From: Candidatus Defluviilinea proxima
Lineage (GTDB): Bacteria > Chloroflexota > Anaerolineae > Anaerolineales > Villigracilaceae
Direction: 5' to 3'
Length of the DNA: 64,000 nucleotides
Assembly: GCA_016721115.1 (NCBI GenBank)
Contig: JADKIW010000001.1
Span: forward strand, 325,501-389,500
Below the pieces are notes generated by a model. That model saw only the letters and a program-made list of their open reading frames with translations, was not told where the DNA came from and searched no databases. Position numbers and translations under genes: made by a program. Numbering within the stretch: position 1 is the stretch's first letter; each line of letters opens with the position of its first letter. Below, in pieces: positions 52,605-60,380 of the stretch.

Positions 52605-52733
52605 GCCTAACACCGCGTGCACTGGACAGGAGGTAGTCTGCGCCATTTACAGGCATTTTTCTGGCTTCGAGTTTATACTGCCCTCAGGCAGAGTCCACGC
52701 CCGCCCACACGCAGGTAACGCAAACCGTTGGAG
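52605..52733 (+). other. attC-like recombination site A-4 (129 bp)
   Basis: GCCTAAC-ACC-GCGTGC at the left end, GGTAACGC-AAACC-GTTGGAG at the right end. The segment GGCAGAGTCCACGCC is shared with site B-2 at 18616-18744. Confidence 0.8.
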
Positions 52734-52748
52734 TTCCTTGCAAAATAA

Positions 52749-53306
52749 ATGTTTAGTTCAAAGCAAATTAACGATACTCGAAACCAGCTTTTTGTCCTCG
52801 CACAAGAAAAAGACAGACGCGATTTTTTGCGCTATGCCGTTGAGCTTATCGCAAAGATATTGAATCTATATTTTGTGGGAATATATCTTGCAGATGAAAA
52901 GAAAGAGTTTATCAATCTACAGGCTGGGAGTGGAGAATTTGGAGAAAAACTGCTCAAGCATGGGCATCAAATCATAATAACTGAAAGCGGAAATTTTAAT
53001 GAGCAGGCTGGAACTGCCTACTTTCTGAATGAAGTACGTCTGACAGATTTAGAAGCAGGACAAATTTTTGCATGGAAAACCTCAGCCGAGAAAATTTCAG
53101 AAGCAAAAGTAGGTGATGGCATAAATTTATTTGGTGGTAGCCCAATATTTCCTCATTCATGGGCGAGCTTATTTTTACCAATTCAACGAAACGGAAATAT
53201 ATTGGGTGTATTGGAAATTACTTTCGATGTCATGCCCAATTTTAGTAATCCAGAAATATTAAAACTACAAGAAATAGCAAATGAAATTGCTTTAAAATTG
53301 GCGTAA
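52749..53306 (+). CDS. GAF-domain protein, cassette gene A5
   Basis: 185 residues, essentially a single GAF domain: AVELIAKILNLYFVGIYLADEKKEFINLQAGSGEFG at the start and SWASLFLPIQRNGNILGVLEITFD near the end. The middle is extended compared with a minimal GAF. It starts 16 bases after an attC-like site. A stand-alone ligand-binding domain with no output. It recalls the GAF domains of the kinases elsewhere in the window, but is more AT-rich. Confidence 0.8.
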   Translation: MFSSKQINDTRNQLFVLAQEKDRRDFLRYAVELIAKILNLYFVGIYLADEKKEFINLQAGSGEFGEKLLKHGHQIIITESGNFNEQAGTAYFLNEVRLTDLEAGQIFAWKTSAEKISEAKVGDGINLFGGSPIFPHSWASLFLPIQRNGNILGVLEITFDVMPNFSNPEILKLQEIANEIALKLA

Positions 53307-53341
53307 ATATTAAAGGCTCAGTTTCTTGTGGGCAAAAACCT

Positions 53342-53450
53342 GCCTAACAAAGTGTGCACCTGCCGCTGGGGAGTCTGCGGCAATTTCAGGCAGTTTCCCC
53401 GCCTTAGCCTTTTCTGGCTGGACGGCTTCGCCGTCCCCGCCCCAGCGCAG
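53342..53450 (+). other. Truncated attC-like site A-5
   Basis: The left end GCCTAAC-AAA-GTGTGC and the GGACGGC-TTC-GCCGTCC hairpin are intact, but after CCCCAGCGCAG the expected GTAACGC-AAACC-GTTRRRY is missing. Sequence changes to TAAACACCC instead. Confidence 0.75.
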
Positions 53451-53495
53451 TAAACACCCTTCTGAGTCTTGAAGTAAAACAAGGAGAAGCCAACC

Positions 53496-53609
53496 ATGAA
53501 ACAAAAACCGCCTTCACAACCGATAAGCGCAAATAAATTAGGTGTAGGAGTTGTAATCGACGCCACCCTCGGTATGGCACTTAACGATAGTGTACCAGGA
53601 GCGGGATAA
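53496..53609 (+). CDS. Small protein, 37 aa
   Basis: Open frame with a strong ribosome site (AAGGAGAAG, seven bases upstream) directly abutting the next start (TAAATG). It encodes a polar start (MKQKPPSQPISANKLG) and a short hydrophobic Gly-containing segment (VGVVIDATLGMAL). It may be a remnant of a Gly-zipper protein or a real small protein. Coupling to the glutaredoxin-like gene supports translation. Confidence 0.45.
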   Translation: MKQKPPSQPISANKLGVGVVIDATLGMALNDSVPGAG

Positions 53610-53972
53610 ATGCAAGACACCATTATTGTCTACGGTCACCCAACCTGCCCAAACATCGGTCCAGTCAAAGGGCTACTAACACAATCGAAGGTCAAGTTTG
53701 AATATATTGATATTCATCAAGATAGCGTTGCCGCTGCTTGTGTTCGCACTATCAATAATGGCAATGAAAGTGTACCGACGCTTGTCTTTCCCGATGGTAG
53801 TACTTTGACTGAGCCGACTGTTGGAGAGCTCCAGTCTAAATTGAGATCCTTGGGATATAAAGTTGGTCTTGTCGCATGGTTGATTGGCAACATACGGCTT
53901 ATTTTCTTTATAGTTGTTGGTGTTCTGATCGCCATTCTGATCACCGTGTTGCGCTCTTTCGGAGTTTTTTAG
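53610..53972 (+). CDS. Glutaredoxin-like domain with C-terminal membrane helix
   Basis: 120 residues. IIVYGHPTCPNIGPVKGLLTQSKVKFEYIDI is a glutaredoxin start with a single active-site Cys (C-P-N-I), and NESVPTLVFPDGSTLTEPTVGELQSKL holds the cis-Pro and glutathione loop. It matches mycoredoxin-like monothiol proteins, with one added helix at the end (LIFFIVVGVLIAILITVL) that would tether it to the membrane. It is bracketed by broken attC-like sites, so it is probably a cassette that has lost its sites. Confidence 0.75.
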   Translation: MQDTIIVYGHPTCPNIGPVKGLLTQSKVKFEYIDIHQDSVAAACVRTINNGNESVPTLVFPDGSTLTEPTVGELQSKLRSLGYKVGLVAWLIGNIRLIFFIVVGVLIAILITVLRSFGVF

Positions 53973-54015
53973 AAATGCCTTTTGCGAATGATTGGCAATC
54001 ACATACTCCCACGCC

Positions 54016-54039
54016 GCCCAACACAGCATGCAGCAGAAA
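54016..54039 (+). other. Decayed attC-like 5' end behind the glutaredoxin-like gene
   Basis: GCCCAAC-ACA-GCATGCAGCAG resembles the left end of site A-2 (GCCTAAC-AAA-GCGTGCAGCGG). No right half follows. Confidence 0.5.
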
Positions 54040-54084
54040 AGACCACCCCTATTAAGCATTACCACAAAGTTGAGAAAAGAAAAT

Positions 54085-54480
54085 ATGTCACCTAAAGTTG
54101 AAACTTTCACGCCACCCAATACCCCCAATCCTATTGGGCCATATAATCACATAGCAAAAGTTGGCCAATTCATTAGCATAGGCGGCACCGCTGGGGTAAA
54201 TCCTCAATCAGGACAGCTTGCTGGGTCCGATGTGTATTCACAAACGAAGCAAATCCTTGAATCATTTCAAGTAATGCTCGAGTCTGTGTCATCAGACTTA
54301 GATCACATTGTCCACGTAAATATATTTCTCAAAGACATGCGGGATTTTGAAGAGATGAATCGTGCCTATGTTGAAGTGATGAGAAGTCACAGGCCAGCGA
54401 GAACTGTAATAGGTGTTAATGAATTGCCAAAACCTGGGGTATTGTTGACAATGAACTTGACGGCGGTTACAAAAGAATAA
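54085..54480 (+). CDS. RidA family protein
   Basis: 131 residues. NPIGPYNHIAKVGQFISIGGTAGVNPQSG, VSSDLDHIVHVNIFLKDMRDFEEMNRAYVE and ARTVIGVNELPKPG are the standard RidA/YjgF blocks, with the conserved Arg (ARTV) in the enamine site. It removes reactive enamine/imine intermediates. ATG 54085 is chosen; an upstream frame would run through the broken attC-like end. It may be the last passenger of the cassette region or a resident gene. Confidence 0.87.
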   Translation: MSPKVETFTPPNTPNPIGPYNHIAKVGQFISIGGTAGVNPQSGQLAGSDVYSQTKQILESFQVMLESVSSDLDHIVHVNIFLKDMRDFEEMNRAYVEVMRSHRPARTVIGVNELPKPGVLLTMNLTAVTKE

Positions 54481-54488
54481 ACATTAAG

Positions 54489-54512
54489 GCTAGTCTGCAA
54501 AAGCAGGCTAGC
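54489..54512 (+). terminator. Hairpin behind the RidA gene
   Basis: GCTAGTCTGC / GCAGGCTAGC stem with AAAA loop, ten bases after the stop; no T run. Confidence 0.45.
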
Positions 54513-54603
54513 AGAGTGTTTCCAAAAGATAACGGGGAAACGGACGATCCACGGATGCAAACGATTGGTCGCTTCGCCAATTTCTAAAAAGTGGTTTTTC
54601 ACC

Positions 54604-54632
54604 TTGACACAATAGAAAATACGTTCTATTAT
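54604..54632 (+). promoter_or_regulatory. Promoter with TetR-type operator for the lactonase-like gene
   Basis: TTGACA (54604-54609), 17-base spacer, TATTAT (54627-54632). The spacer holds AATAGAA-N6-TTCTATT (54611-54630), a 20-base inverted repeat like many TetR-family operators. No TetR gene is in the window. Confidence 0.7.
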
Positions 54633-54651
54633 TCCACAAAGGAGAACAGCC

Positions 54652-55272
54652 ATGAAAAAAGAAATCACCATCACACCCATCCACATTGCAGATCTACTCG
54701 CCGAGGGCGAACGGATGCCGGTCTACGTACACATTATTGACCATCCCGATGCGCGCGTGTTGGTTGACACTGGCATGACAGAACTACACCCGGCCGTAGC
54801 CGATATGAATCCCCGCCTCTTTCCATTGAACAAGCAGGACCTAGACCTCACTAGCATTGACATCGTCGTCAATACGCATCTGCACTTCGACCACTGCGGT
54901 GGCAACCACCTCTTCGCCGGTAAACCGATCTATGTCCAACGTCAGGAACTTGATGACGCGCACAGTAAGGACGATTACACGATTCGCGAGTGGGTTGATG
55001 CGCCCGGCGTGCAGTATGTGCCGGTCGATGGCGAGTTCGAACTGCTTCCCGGTCTACGGCTTGTCCCAGCCCCGGGCCATACAGATGGAATGCAAATGGT
55101 TGTCGTCGAGACTGACAGTCGTCCGATCATCGTCGGAGGTGACGTGGCGGTGTGGTTCGGCGAACTTGACGAGCCGCACACCGAAGGTCAACTCCGAGTA
55201 CTCGCACTCAACCCCAAACAGGTTTGGCTCACCCACACAGATGAGCCGTGGCGACCTCATCATGAGGCTTAA
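54652..55272 (+). CDS. Metallo-beta-lactamase-fold hydrolase, AHL-lactonase-like
   Basis: 206 residues. VLVDTGMTELHP and DIVVNTHLHFDHCGGNHLF give the complete HxHxDH motif (about 80-85); PAPGHTDGMQ holds the next His and IVGGDVAVWF the bridging Asp, with TH near the end. The layout matches N-acyl homoserine lactonases and related lactonases, but substrate identity is not proven. The gene has a strong promoter with an internal inverted repeat. Confidence 0.82.
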   Translation: MKKEITITPIHIADLLAEGERMPVYVHIIDHPDARVLVDTGMTELHPAVADMNPRLFPLNKQDLDLTSIDIVVNTHLHFDHCGGNHLFAGKPIYVQRQELDDAHSKDDYTIREWVDAPGVQYVPVDGEFELLPGLRLVPAPGHTDGMQMVVVETDSRPIIVGGDVAVWFGELDEPHTEGQLRVLALNPKQVWLTHTDEPWRPHHEA

Positions 55273-55413
55273 CTCCCACTGATACCCTCACAGACAAACA
55301 TCCCTCCGTAGGGAAAAAATACCCCATTTGAGGCATAAAATTCAGATGGTTTTACTACGTTTTGGTGTATGATTGCGCCAATTAATTATTTCCCTGCCTC
55401 ATGGAGGTTGAGT

Positions 55414-55764
55414 ATGGCTGTAGTAGATATCTCACAAGCAAGCGGACGCGTCCCTGTCACTATATTTCGGTTCCGCGAACGTATCCATTTGGGGAATTTT
55501 GCCGAGTTGGAGAATACGGCAAAACAGGCGTATGAAAATGGGACCCGTGACCTTATCATTGACCTGGACAACTCCAACACGCTCACCAGTATCGGCTTAC
55601 GCGCGCTCGTAGTGATCCACAAGATCATGGCACAGACAGACAATACAAAGCGTCTCAAAGTGGCTGGCGCGACCGCCATGATCAGCGAGATCATGCAAGT
55701 GACAGGTATTGCCGAATTTATAGATATTTACGATACGGTAGAAGAAGCCATCGCCTCGCTTTAG
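55414..55764 (+). CDS. STAS-domain anti-sigma factor antagonist-like protein
   Basis: 116 residues, a single STAS domain: VTIFRFRERIHLGNFAELENTAKQAYENGTRDLIIDLDNSNTLTSIGLRALVVIHKI. The Ser of NTLTSIG is where anti-anti-sigma factors are phosphorylated. ATG 55414 follows TGGAGG. No partner kinase or sigma factor is adjacent. Confidence 0.85.
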   Translation: MAVVDISQASGRVPVTIFRFRERIHLGNFAELENTAKQAYENGTRDLIIDLDNSNTLTSIGLRALVVIHKIMAQTDNTKRLKVAGATAMISEIMQVTGIAEFIDIYDTVEEAIASL

Positions 55765-55813
55765 AGATTGAATCCTTTCAAGAAATCATATTGAGCGTCC
55801 TCCAACGCACAAA

Positions 55814-55845
55814 AAAAAGGGACTGGTTTTCGCCAGTCCCTTTTT
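55814..55845. terminator. Bidirectional terminator
   Basis: AAAAAGGGACTGG / CCAGTCCCTTTTT perfect stem with TTTTCG loop between the converging STAS and desaturase genes. Confidence 0.85.
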
Positions 55846-55847
55846 GA

Positions 55848-56867
55848 TTACATATCAACCTTTACGGTCTGTCTCTTATACCTTTTCACTGCTTCCCACC
55901 CTACCAACATCTTTTGTTTCTCATCCCACAACCTGAAGAACAACGACTTCAAACTATCCTTGAACGTCAACGGTTCGATCTGGAATTCAGGGTTCTCTGC
56001 GTGACATTCCTCAAGCTTGTAGTTCGGGATGCGCGGGCTAAGGTGATGAATATGATGGAAGCCGATGTTACCTGTGAACCACTGCAACAACTTAGGAAGT
56101 TTATAGAATGAACTGCCGTCCATGCCTGCGTTGAAGAACTCCCAATCGGCATGACGTTCCCAATACGTGGGATCGAAATTGTGTTGTACATAGAATAACC
56201 AAACACCCGATCCACATGCGATCAATAGAATAGGGACTTCCACCAACAGGAAATTCACCCAGCCAACCTCGATCATCAACCATGCGATCACGGCCGCCAA
56301 CGCAATGTTCGTCCATATCACACTGCTACGTTCGCGCTTGCCAGCGCCCTTCTCCCAGAAGCGATGCGTCATCGTAAAGACAATAAAGGAACCGATGGTA
56401 AACAAGATCATCGGACTGCGCATGATGCGATAACCGATCTTCCTATACCACGGCGCGGCCAGATATTCTTCAACGGTCATCGTATACACATCACCGATAC
56501 CACGACGATCCAGGTCACCGGCAGTAGCGTGATGGATGGCATGGCTGTGTTTCCACTGATAGAACGGTGTAAACACGAACACGCCCAGCACCAGTCCCAG
56601 CCTGTCATTTGCCTTTGCCGTTTTGAAGAACGATCCATGACAACAATCATGGAAAATAATGAACAGCCTCACCATAAATCCCGCTGTTGGCACAGCCAGG
56701 ATCAATGTCAGCCAGTACCCCACTGTAAGACTGCGAACCATCAAGTACCATCCCAGAACAAACGGAATAAGCGAATTTGCCACCTGCCATGCACTCCGCC
56801 ACGTTTCAGGAAACGCATATTTTGAAACGATCCCCTGCCATTTGAATTTTTCAGTTGCCATAGACAT
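55848..56867 (-). CDS. Fatty acid desaturase
   Basis: 339 residues. Three His boxes of membrane di-iron desaturases: HDCCH (73-77), HSHAIHH (107-113) and HHIHH (about 272-276), with four to six membrane helices around them. It introduces a double bond into acyl chains using oxygen. It implies aerobic or microaerobic life. Monocistronic. Confidence 0.92.
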   Translation of the reverse strand: MSMATEKFKWQGIVSKYAFPETWRSAWQVANSLIPFVLGWYLMVRSLTVGYWLTLILAVPTAGFMVRLFIIFHDCCHGSFFKTAKANDRLGLVLGVFVFTPFYQWKHSHAIHHATAGDLDRRGIGDVYTMTVEEYLAAPWYRKIGYRIMRSPMILFTIGSFIVFTMTHRFWEKGAGKRERSSVIWTNIALAAVIAWLMIEVGWVNFLLVEVPILLIACGSGVWLFYVQHNFDPTYWERHADWEFFNAGMDGSSFYKLPKLLQWFTGNIGFHHIHHLSPRIPNYKLEECHAENPEFQIEPLTFKDSLKSLFFRLWDEKQKMLVGWEAVKRYKRQTVKVDM

Positions 56868-56888
56868 ACCTCCAGTTGGAATGTCCGT

Positions 56889-57554
56889 CTATTGTACTTG
56901 ATGAATTAGCTCAACTAAGGTCAATTCGGATAATGAACGCAGGATTAAATTTGCGCCTTCGATCACCAACAAAGAGGTAACAGGATTTGGGACCGCGACA
57001 ACGAAGACCCCGGCTCGATTCGCCGCCTTCACACCGTTGGGAGAATCCTCGAAAATGATCGCTTCATTCTTCTGGACCTGTAACTGTTCCAGCGCCAATA
57101 AAAATAGATCTGGGTTTGGCTTGGTTCTACCAACACCCACATCGTCACGACAGATGACCTTGTCAAAAGAATCGAAGATACCAAGCCGTTGCGCGTGAAC
57201 ATCCACCCATGAGTGCGGTGAACTGGAGGCAATGGCAAGCTTGAGGCCAAGTCGCTTTGCCTCGCGGATGTAGTCCACTACCCCAGGCAGAATCGATTCA
57301 CGCGCAATAGCGGCATGACTCTCCAGCCGATGACGGGAGCGCAGGGAAACAGAATCCAACCGTCCCTTCGAAAGAAGCGAAAGATGTTCCGCCGGGTCAA
57401 AGCTTGAGATGCCGTATCCGCCAATGATGCTTCCCCACTCCGAGATGGGGAGATCAAATCCAAATTCCTGATAAATATTTTTCCAAGCAAGGTATTCAGG
57501 GGTCTCTGTATCAAGGACGAGACCATCGAAATCGAAGATGAGTGCTTTGATCAT
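56889..57554 (-). CDS. HAD superfamily hydrolase, phosphoglucomutase-like subfamily
   Basis: 221 residues. ALIFDFDGLVLDTE has the nucleophile pair, IASSS is motif II, RTKPNPDLF the motif III Lys, and IFEDSPNGVKAA motif IV with the E-D-S pattern typical of the beta-phosphoglucomutase and sugar-phosphatase branch. Substrate unknown. It shares the minus strand with the desaturase, 21 bases apart. Confidence 0.87.
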   Translation of the reverse strand: MIKALIFDFDGLVLDTETPEYLAWKNIYQEFGFDLPISEWGSIIGGYGISSFDPAEHLSLLSKGRLDSVSLRSRHRLESHAAIARESILPGVVDYIREAKRLGLKLAIASSSPHSWVDVHAQRLGIFDSFDKVICRDDVGVGRTKPNPDLFLLALEQLQVQKNEAIIFEDSPNGVKAANRAGVFVVAVPNPVTSLLVIEGANLILRSLSELTLVELIHQVQ

Positions 57555-57666
57555 AGGGTGCGATTATAAGCGGATAGATGGAAGATAATGAACGTTGATA
57601 ATGGCCAGCCATATGGCTATAATATCTTCACCAAAGTTGTCCACTTTAAAAATTCAAGGAGCTTTT

Positions 57667-58095
57667 ATGAAAATCAGTTTGATCCAAAAACTCGCATGGG
57701 TGTACGCAATTATGTTCGCCATTCTCGGTTCGTTGAGCTTTATTCCGTTTATCAATGATGTGCAGGGATATACGCTTGGGATATTCAAGTTGGAATGGTA
57801 CGACAACCTTCTACATTATGTGTCGGGCGCATGGGCGGCATGGGCGGCATGGAGGTCACTCAAGGATTCAACGTTCTACTTCAAACTATTCGGCATTATC
57901 TATGGGTTGGATGGTGTGACAGGGTTTCTATTTGGGCAGGGATATCTGGATTGCGGCATCTTCCTCTTCGGTTACACCGCGCTGGATTGGAAACTCAAGT
58001 TCTTTGCCAACATTCCGCACATTGCCATCGGTGGCATCGCTGTACTCATCGGCTTTGTGTTAAGCAAACGTCTTGCATCAAATGAACAAGCGTAA
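57667..58095 (+). CDS. Small multi-pass membrane protein
   Basis: 142 residues and four hydrophobic segments. FNDVQGYTLGIFKLEWYDNLLHYVSGAWAAWAAW has a His/Asp loop seen in DUF4383-type proteins, but I do not assign it with confidence. ATG 57667 follows AAGGAGC. Its 3' end overlaps the next gene by 14 bases. Confidence 0.6.
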   Translation: MKISLIQKLAWVYAIMFAILGSLSFIPFINDVQGYTLGIFKLEWYDNLLHYVSGAWAAWAAWRSLKDSTFYFKLFGIIYGLDGVTGFLFGQGYLDCGIFLFGYTALDWKLKFFANIPHIAIGGIAVLIGFVLSKRLASNEQA

Positions 58096-59218
58096 TAGAA
58101 AACCCGTAAGACGCGGGCTTGCCATCTTTTTCTGGCTCATTGTTCTCATTGCATTGGGGCCATCTCTCATTAATTTGCCACGCGCATTGATCGCGTGCAA
58201 GGTGTGGGAAAAGGTTGAGGAACCAGAATCAACTTTAGACGACGCGGCGATGCGTGATGCAATTGCAAAGATTCCCGATTATTATCGTCCTGAATCCAAA
58301 ACGTATCTTACGCTTCCTGAGTGGTATATCGTCTATAGCACGGACGAATACGCGGCCTTCCTGCAGAAGAATAGTTCCAGTAATTTTCCATACTTCAAAG
58401 CTGTAGGGCAGTATTGGCAAAGTTATGTGGATGTGTGTCATGAGATCAAGGGACGTTATCCGTTCAATGGCGATTCGCAATTCACCGACGCTTTTATCGG
58501 CATCAGTTTCACCGCCGAGAATATGTTGAAGGGCGCCTACGAGGGCACCATCGGGCGCGTGACCGATTGGGTCAGTTCCGATAAGCCAACCGAAGAGGAA
58601 GTGTACGCGGCGCAAGTGGCGCAAGAGTATGGCGAGTTCCTACACACCACGCCGTGGTATTTCTTCCCGTTCAAAGAAAAACTTCAAGGTGTATGGCAGA
58701 TCGATCTGTGGGGACAGGACCCGATCCGCAAATGGGAACGCAAGATCGCATTGACCATCGAATATGGTGGCAAGATCTTGTATGCAGGTCTGACCAATCT
58801 CGGCGCGCAGGCAACCTATGGTGGCGCAGATGTGGAGAAGATCTATGCGGTCACTTCGGGCATTACAAAGGACATGTTGAACGACAATCTTGAACTGACC
58901 GAACAGATAGACGATCAACGACAACTCATTTACATCACCCGCTTCGAATATTTTTCAGACACGGTTCCTGGCTTGCTGAAACGTGGGGTGCGTTTCATTG
59001 AGATTGCAGGCAATGACGAAATTCTCTTCACATTGATCGGCTCACAAGATGCGGACTATTCCTTCAAGCACGGAACGTATCTTTTCGATCTCCCGATTCT
59101 GACTCAAGAGGGGCTGACTCGTGTTGCAGTGAAAGTCCCCGTCGCTGACATGGCTTCGTTTTTGGATGAGTTGAAAGGGAAGAAGAATATCAAGTTCGAG
59201 CATATGTACGATTATTGA
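58082..59218 (+). CDS. Unrecognised membrane-anchored protein
   Basis: 378 residues. A basic start (MNKRNRKPVRR) and one hydrophobic helix (FFWLIVLIALGPSLI) would anchor a large periplasm-facing or cytosolic domain. LPEWYIVYSTDEYAAFL and FPYFKAVGQYWQSY, WYFFPFKEKLQGVW are striking aromatic blocks without a match I can name. Coupled to the preceding four-helix gene by overlap (TTG 58073 is an alternative start). Confidence 0.55.
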   Translation: MNKRNRKPVRRGLAIFFWLIVLIALGPSLINLPRALIACKVWEKVEEPESTLDDAAMRDAIAKIPDYYRPESKTYLTLPEWYIVYSTDEYAAFLQKNSSSNFPYFKAVGQYWQSYVDVCHEIKGRYPFNGDSQFTDAFIGISFTAENMLKGAYEGTIGRVTDWVSSDKPTEEEVYAAQVAQEYGEFLHTTPWYFFPFKEKLQGVWQIDLWGQDPIRKWERKIALTIEYGGKILYAGLTNLGAQATYGGADVEKIYAVTSGITKDMLNDNLELTEQIDDQRQLIYITRFEYFSDTVPGLLKRGVRFIEIAGNDEILFTLIGSQDADYSFKHGTYLFDLPILTQEGLTRVAVKVPVADMASFLDELKGKKNIKFEHMYDY

Positions 59219-59289
59219 AAACGATTAACCACGAAGGGCACAAAGTACACAAAGGTTTAAGGGCTTTGGGCTCGTCTCCTTTGTGACCA

Positions 59290-59317
59290 CACCTGCACTT
59301 GCATGCAGGTGCAAGTG
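59290..59317 (+). repeat. Overlapping inverted repeats before the alpha/beta-hydrolase gene
   Basis: CACCTGCA (59290) can pair with TGCAGGTG (59304), or CACTTGC (59296) with GCAAGTG (59311). The two pairings exclude each other. Confidence 0.45.
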
Positions 59318-59346
59318 TTGTGTCCTTTGTGTTTAAAGGATTTGAA

Positions 59347-60339
59347 ATGAAAAAGATTCTGAGCTATCTTCTCAAAACAATCGGTTGGATATTCGGTCTA
59401 CTGGTCGCTGTGATTCTGATCTTCACAGCGTTGGCAGGCTTGCGTGAAACAAAGACGCGACAAGAAGCCGCTCCATCTACTGGCAGATTCGTCCAAGCGG
59501 GAGATGTGGAGCTCTTTATTCAAGAGATGGGACCGGAAGACGGCCAGCCCATTCTCTTCATCCACGGCACTGCCGCATGGAGCGGACTCTGGCGCGAGAC
59601 GATGACTCCATTGGCAGAGGCAGGCTATCGCTGTATCGCCATTGACATTCCCCCATTCGGCTTTTCCGAAAGGCCATCCAAGCCTTCCTATGACAACGTT
59701 TCTCAAGCAAAACGAATCATTGGGCTGATGGACTCATTGGGAATTGACCATGCCATCCTGTTCGGTCATTCCTTTGGCGGTGGTGCAACACTGGAAACCG
59801 CATTGACCATCCCCGAGCGAATCGATGCGTTGATCCTACTGGATGTTGGCGGGTTGAACCTCAATCTTCAGCCTACACCGCCAGACCGCAAGCCCACAGC
59901 CATTGATATGTTTTTAGGAACGCCTATTGTACGAAACCCTGTCATTGCCGTCACAGGGACAAATCCGCTATTCACGAAGACATTGATCTCTGCAATGGTT
60001 CTCGACCCCGATGATGTTACGAAAGAGAAGATCAAGATATTGCAAGAGCCACTTGTATTGAAAGGCGCAACAAACACATTAGGCGATTGGCTCCAGTCTG
60101 TGTTGGGAGTACAGAAAGAGTCGCTAACAATCAACCCCAAGAATTATGCGTCACTCACCATGCCCACTTTGATCGTTTGGGGTGACAGCGACACGGTCAT
60201 TCCCATCAAAGAGGGAGAATACTTGCAAAGTCTTATCTCAGACTCTGAACTGGTAATGATGAAGGATGTGAATCACATCCCACATCTGGAAGATTTGGAT
60301 GGATTGATGAAGATCGTGTTAGAGTTCCTGGCAAAATAA
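59347..60339 (+). CDS. Membrane-anchored alpha/beta hydrolase
   Basis: 330 residues. N-terminal helix (IGWIFGLLVAVILIFTAL), then an alpha/beta hydrolase with oxyanion loop FIHGTAAWS, nucleophile GHSFGGG (about 139), acid GDSDTVIP and His in DVNHIPHLED. It is probably an esterase or haloalkane-dehalogenase-like enzyme; substrate unknown. ATG 59347 is chosen as the first Met before the helix; an in-frame start at 59299 adds 16 residues from the repeat-rich leader. Confidence 0.82.
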   Translation: MKKILSYLLKTIGWIFGLLVAVILIFTALAGLRETKTRQEAAPSTGRFVQAGDVELFIQEMGPEDGQPILFIHGTAAWSGLWRETMTPLAEAGYRCIAIDIPPFGFSERPSKPSYDNVSQAKRIIGLMDSLGIDHAILFGHSFGGGATLETALTIPERIDALILLDVGGLNLNLQPTPPDRKPTAIDMFLGTPIVRNPVIAVTGTNPLFTKTLISAMVLDPDDVTKEKIKILQEPLVLKGATNTLGDWLQSVLGVQKESLTINPKNYASLTMPTLIVWGDSDTVIPIKEGEYLQSLISDSELVMMKDVNHIPHLEDLDGLMKIVLEFLAK

Positions 60340-60340
60340 A

Positions 60341-60373
60341 AGACCTCGGAAGTCTTTGAGGCTTCCGAGGTCT
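60341..60373. terminator. Bidirectional hairpin
   Basis: AGACCTCGGAAG / CTTCCGAGGTCT perfect 12-base stem between converging genes. Confidence 0.8.
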
Positions 60374-60380
60374 AAGTCAC

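Noticed and set aside
49000..54100. Prophage or plasmid island
   Set aside because: No capsid, portal, terminase, replication or partition genes and no integrase; single genes separated by attC-like sites fit a cassette array better.
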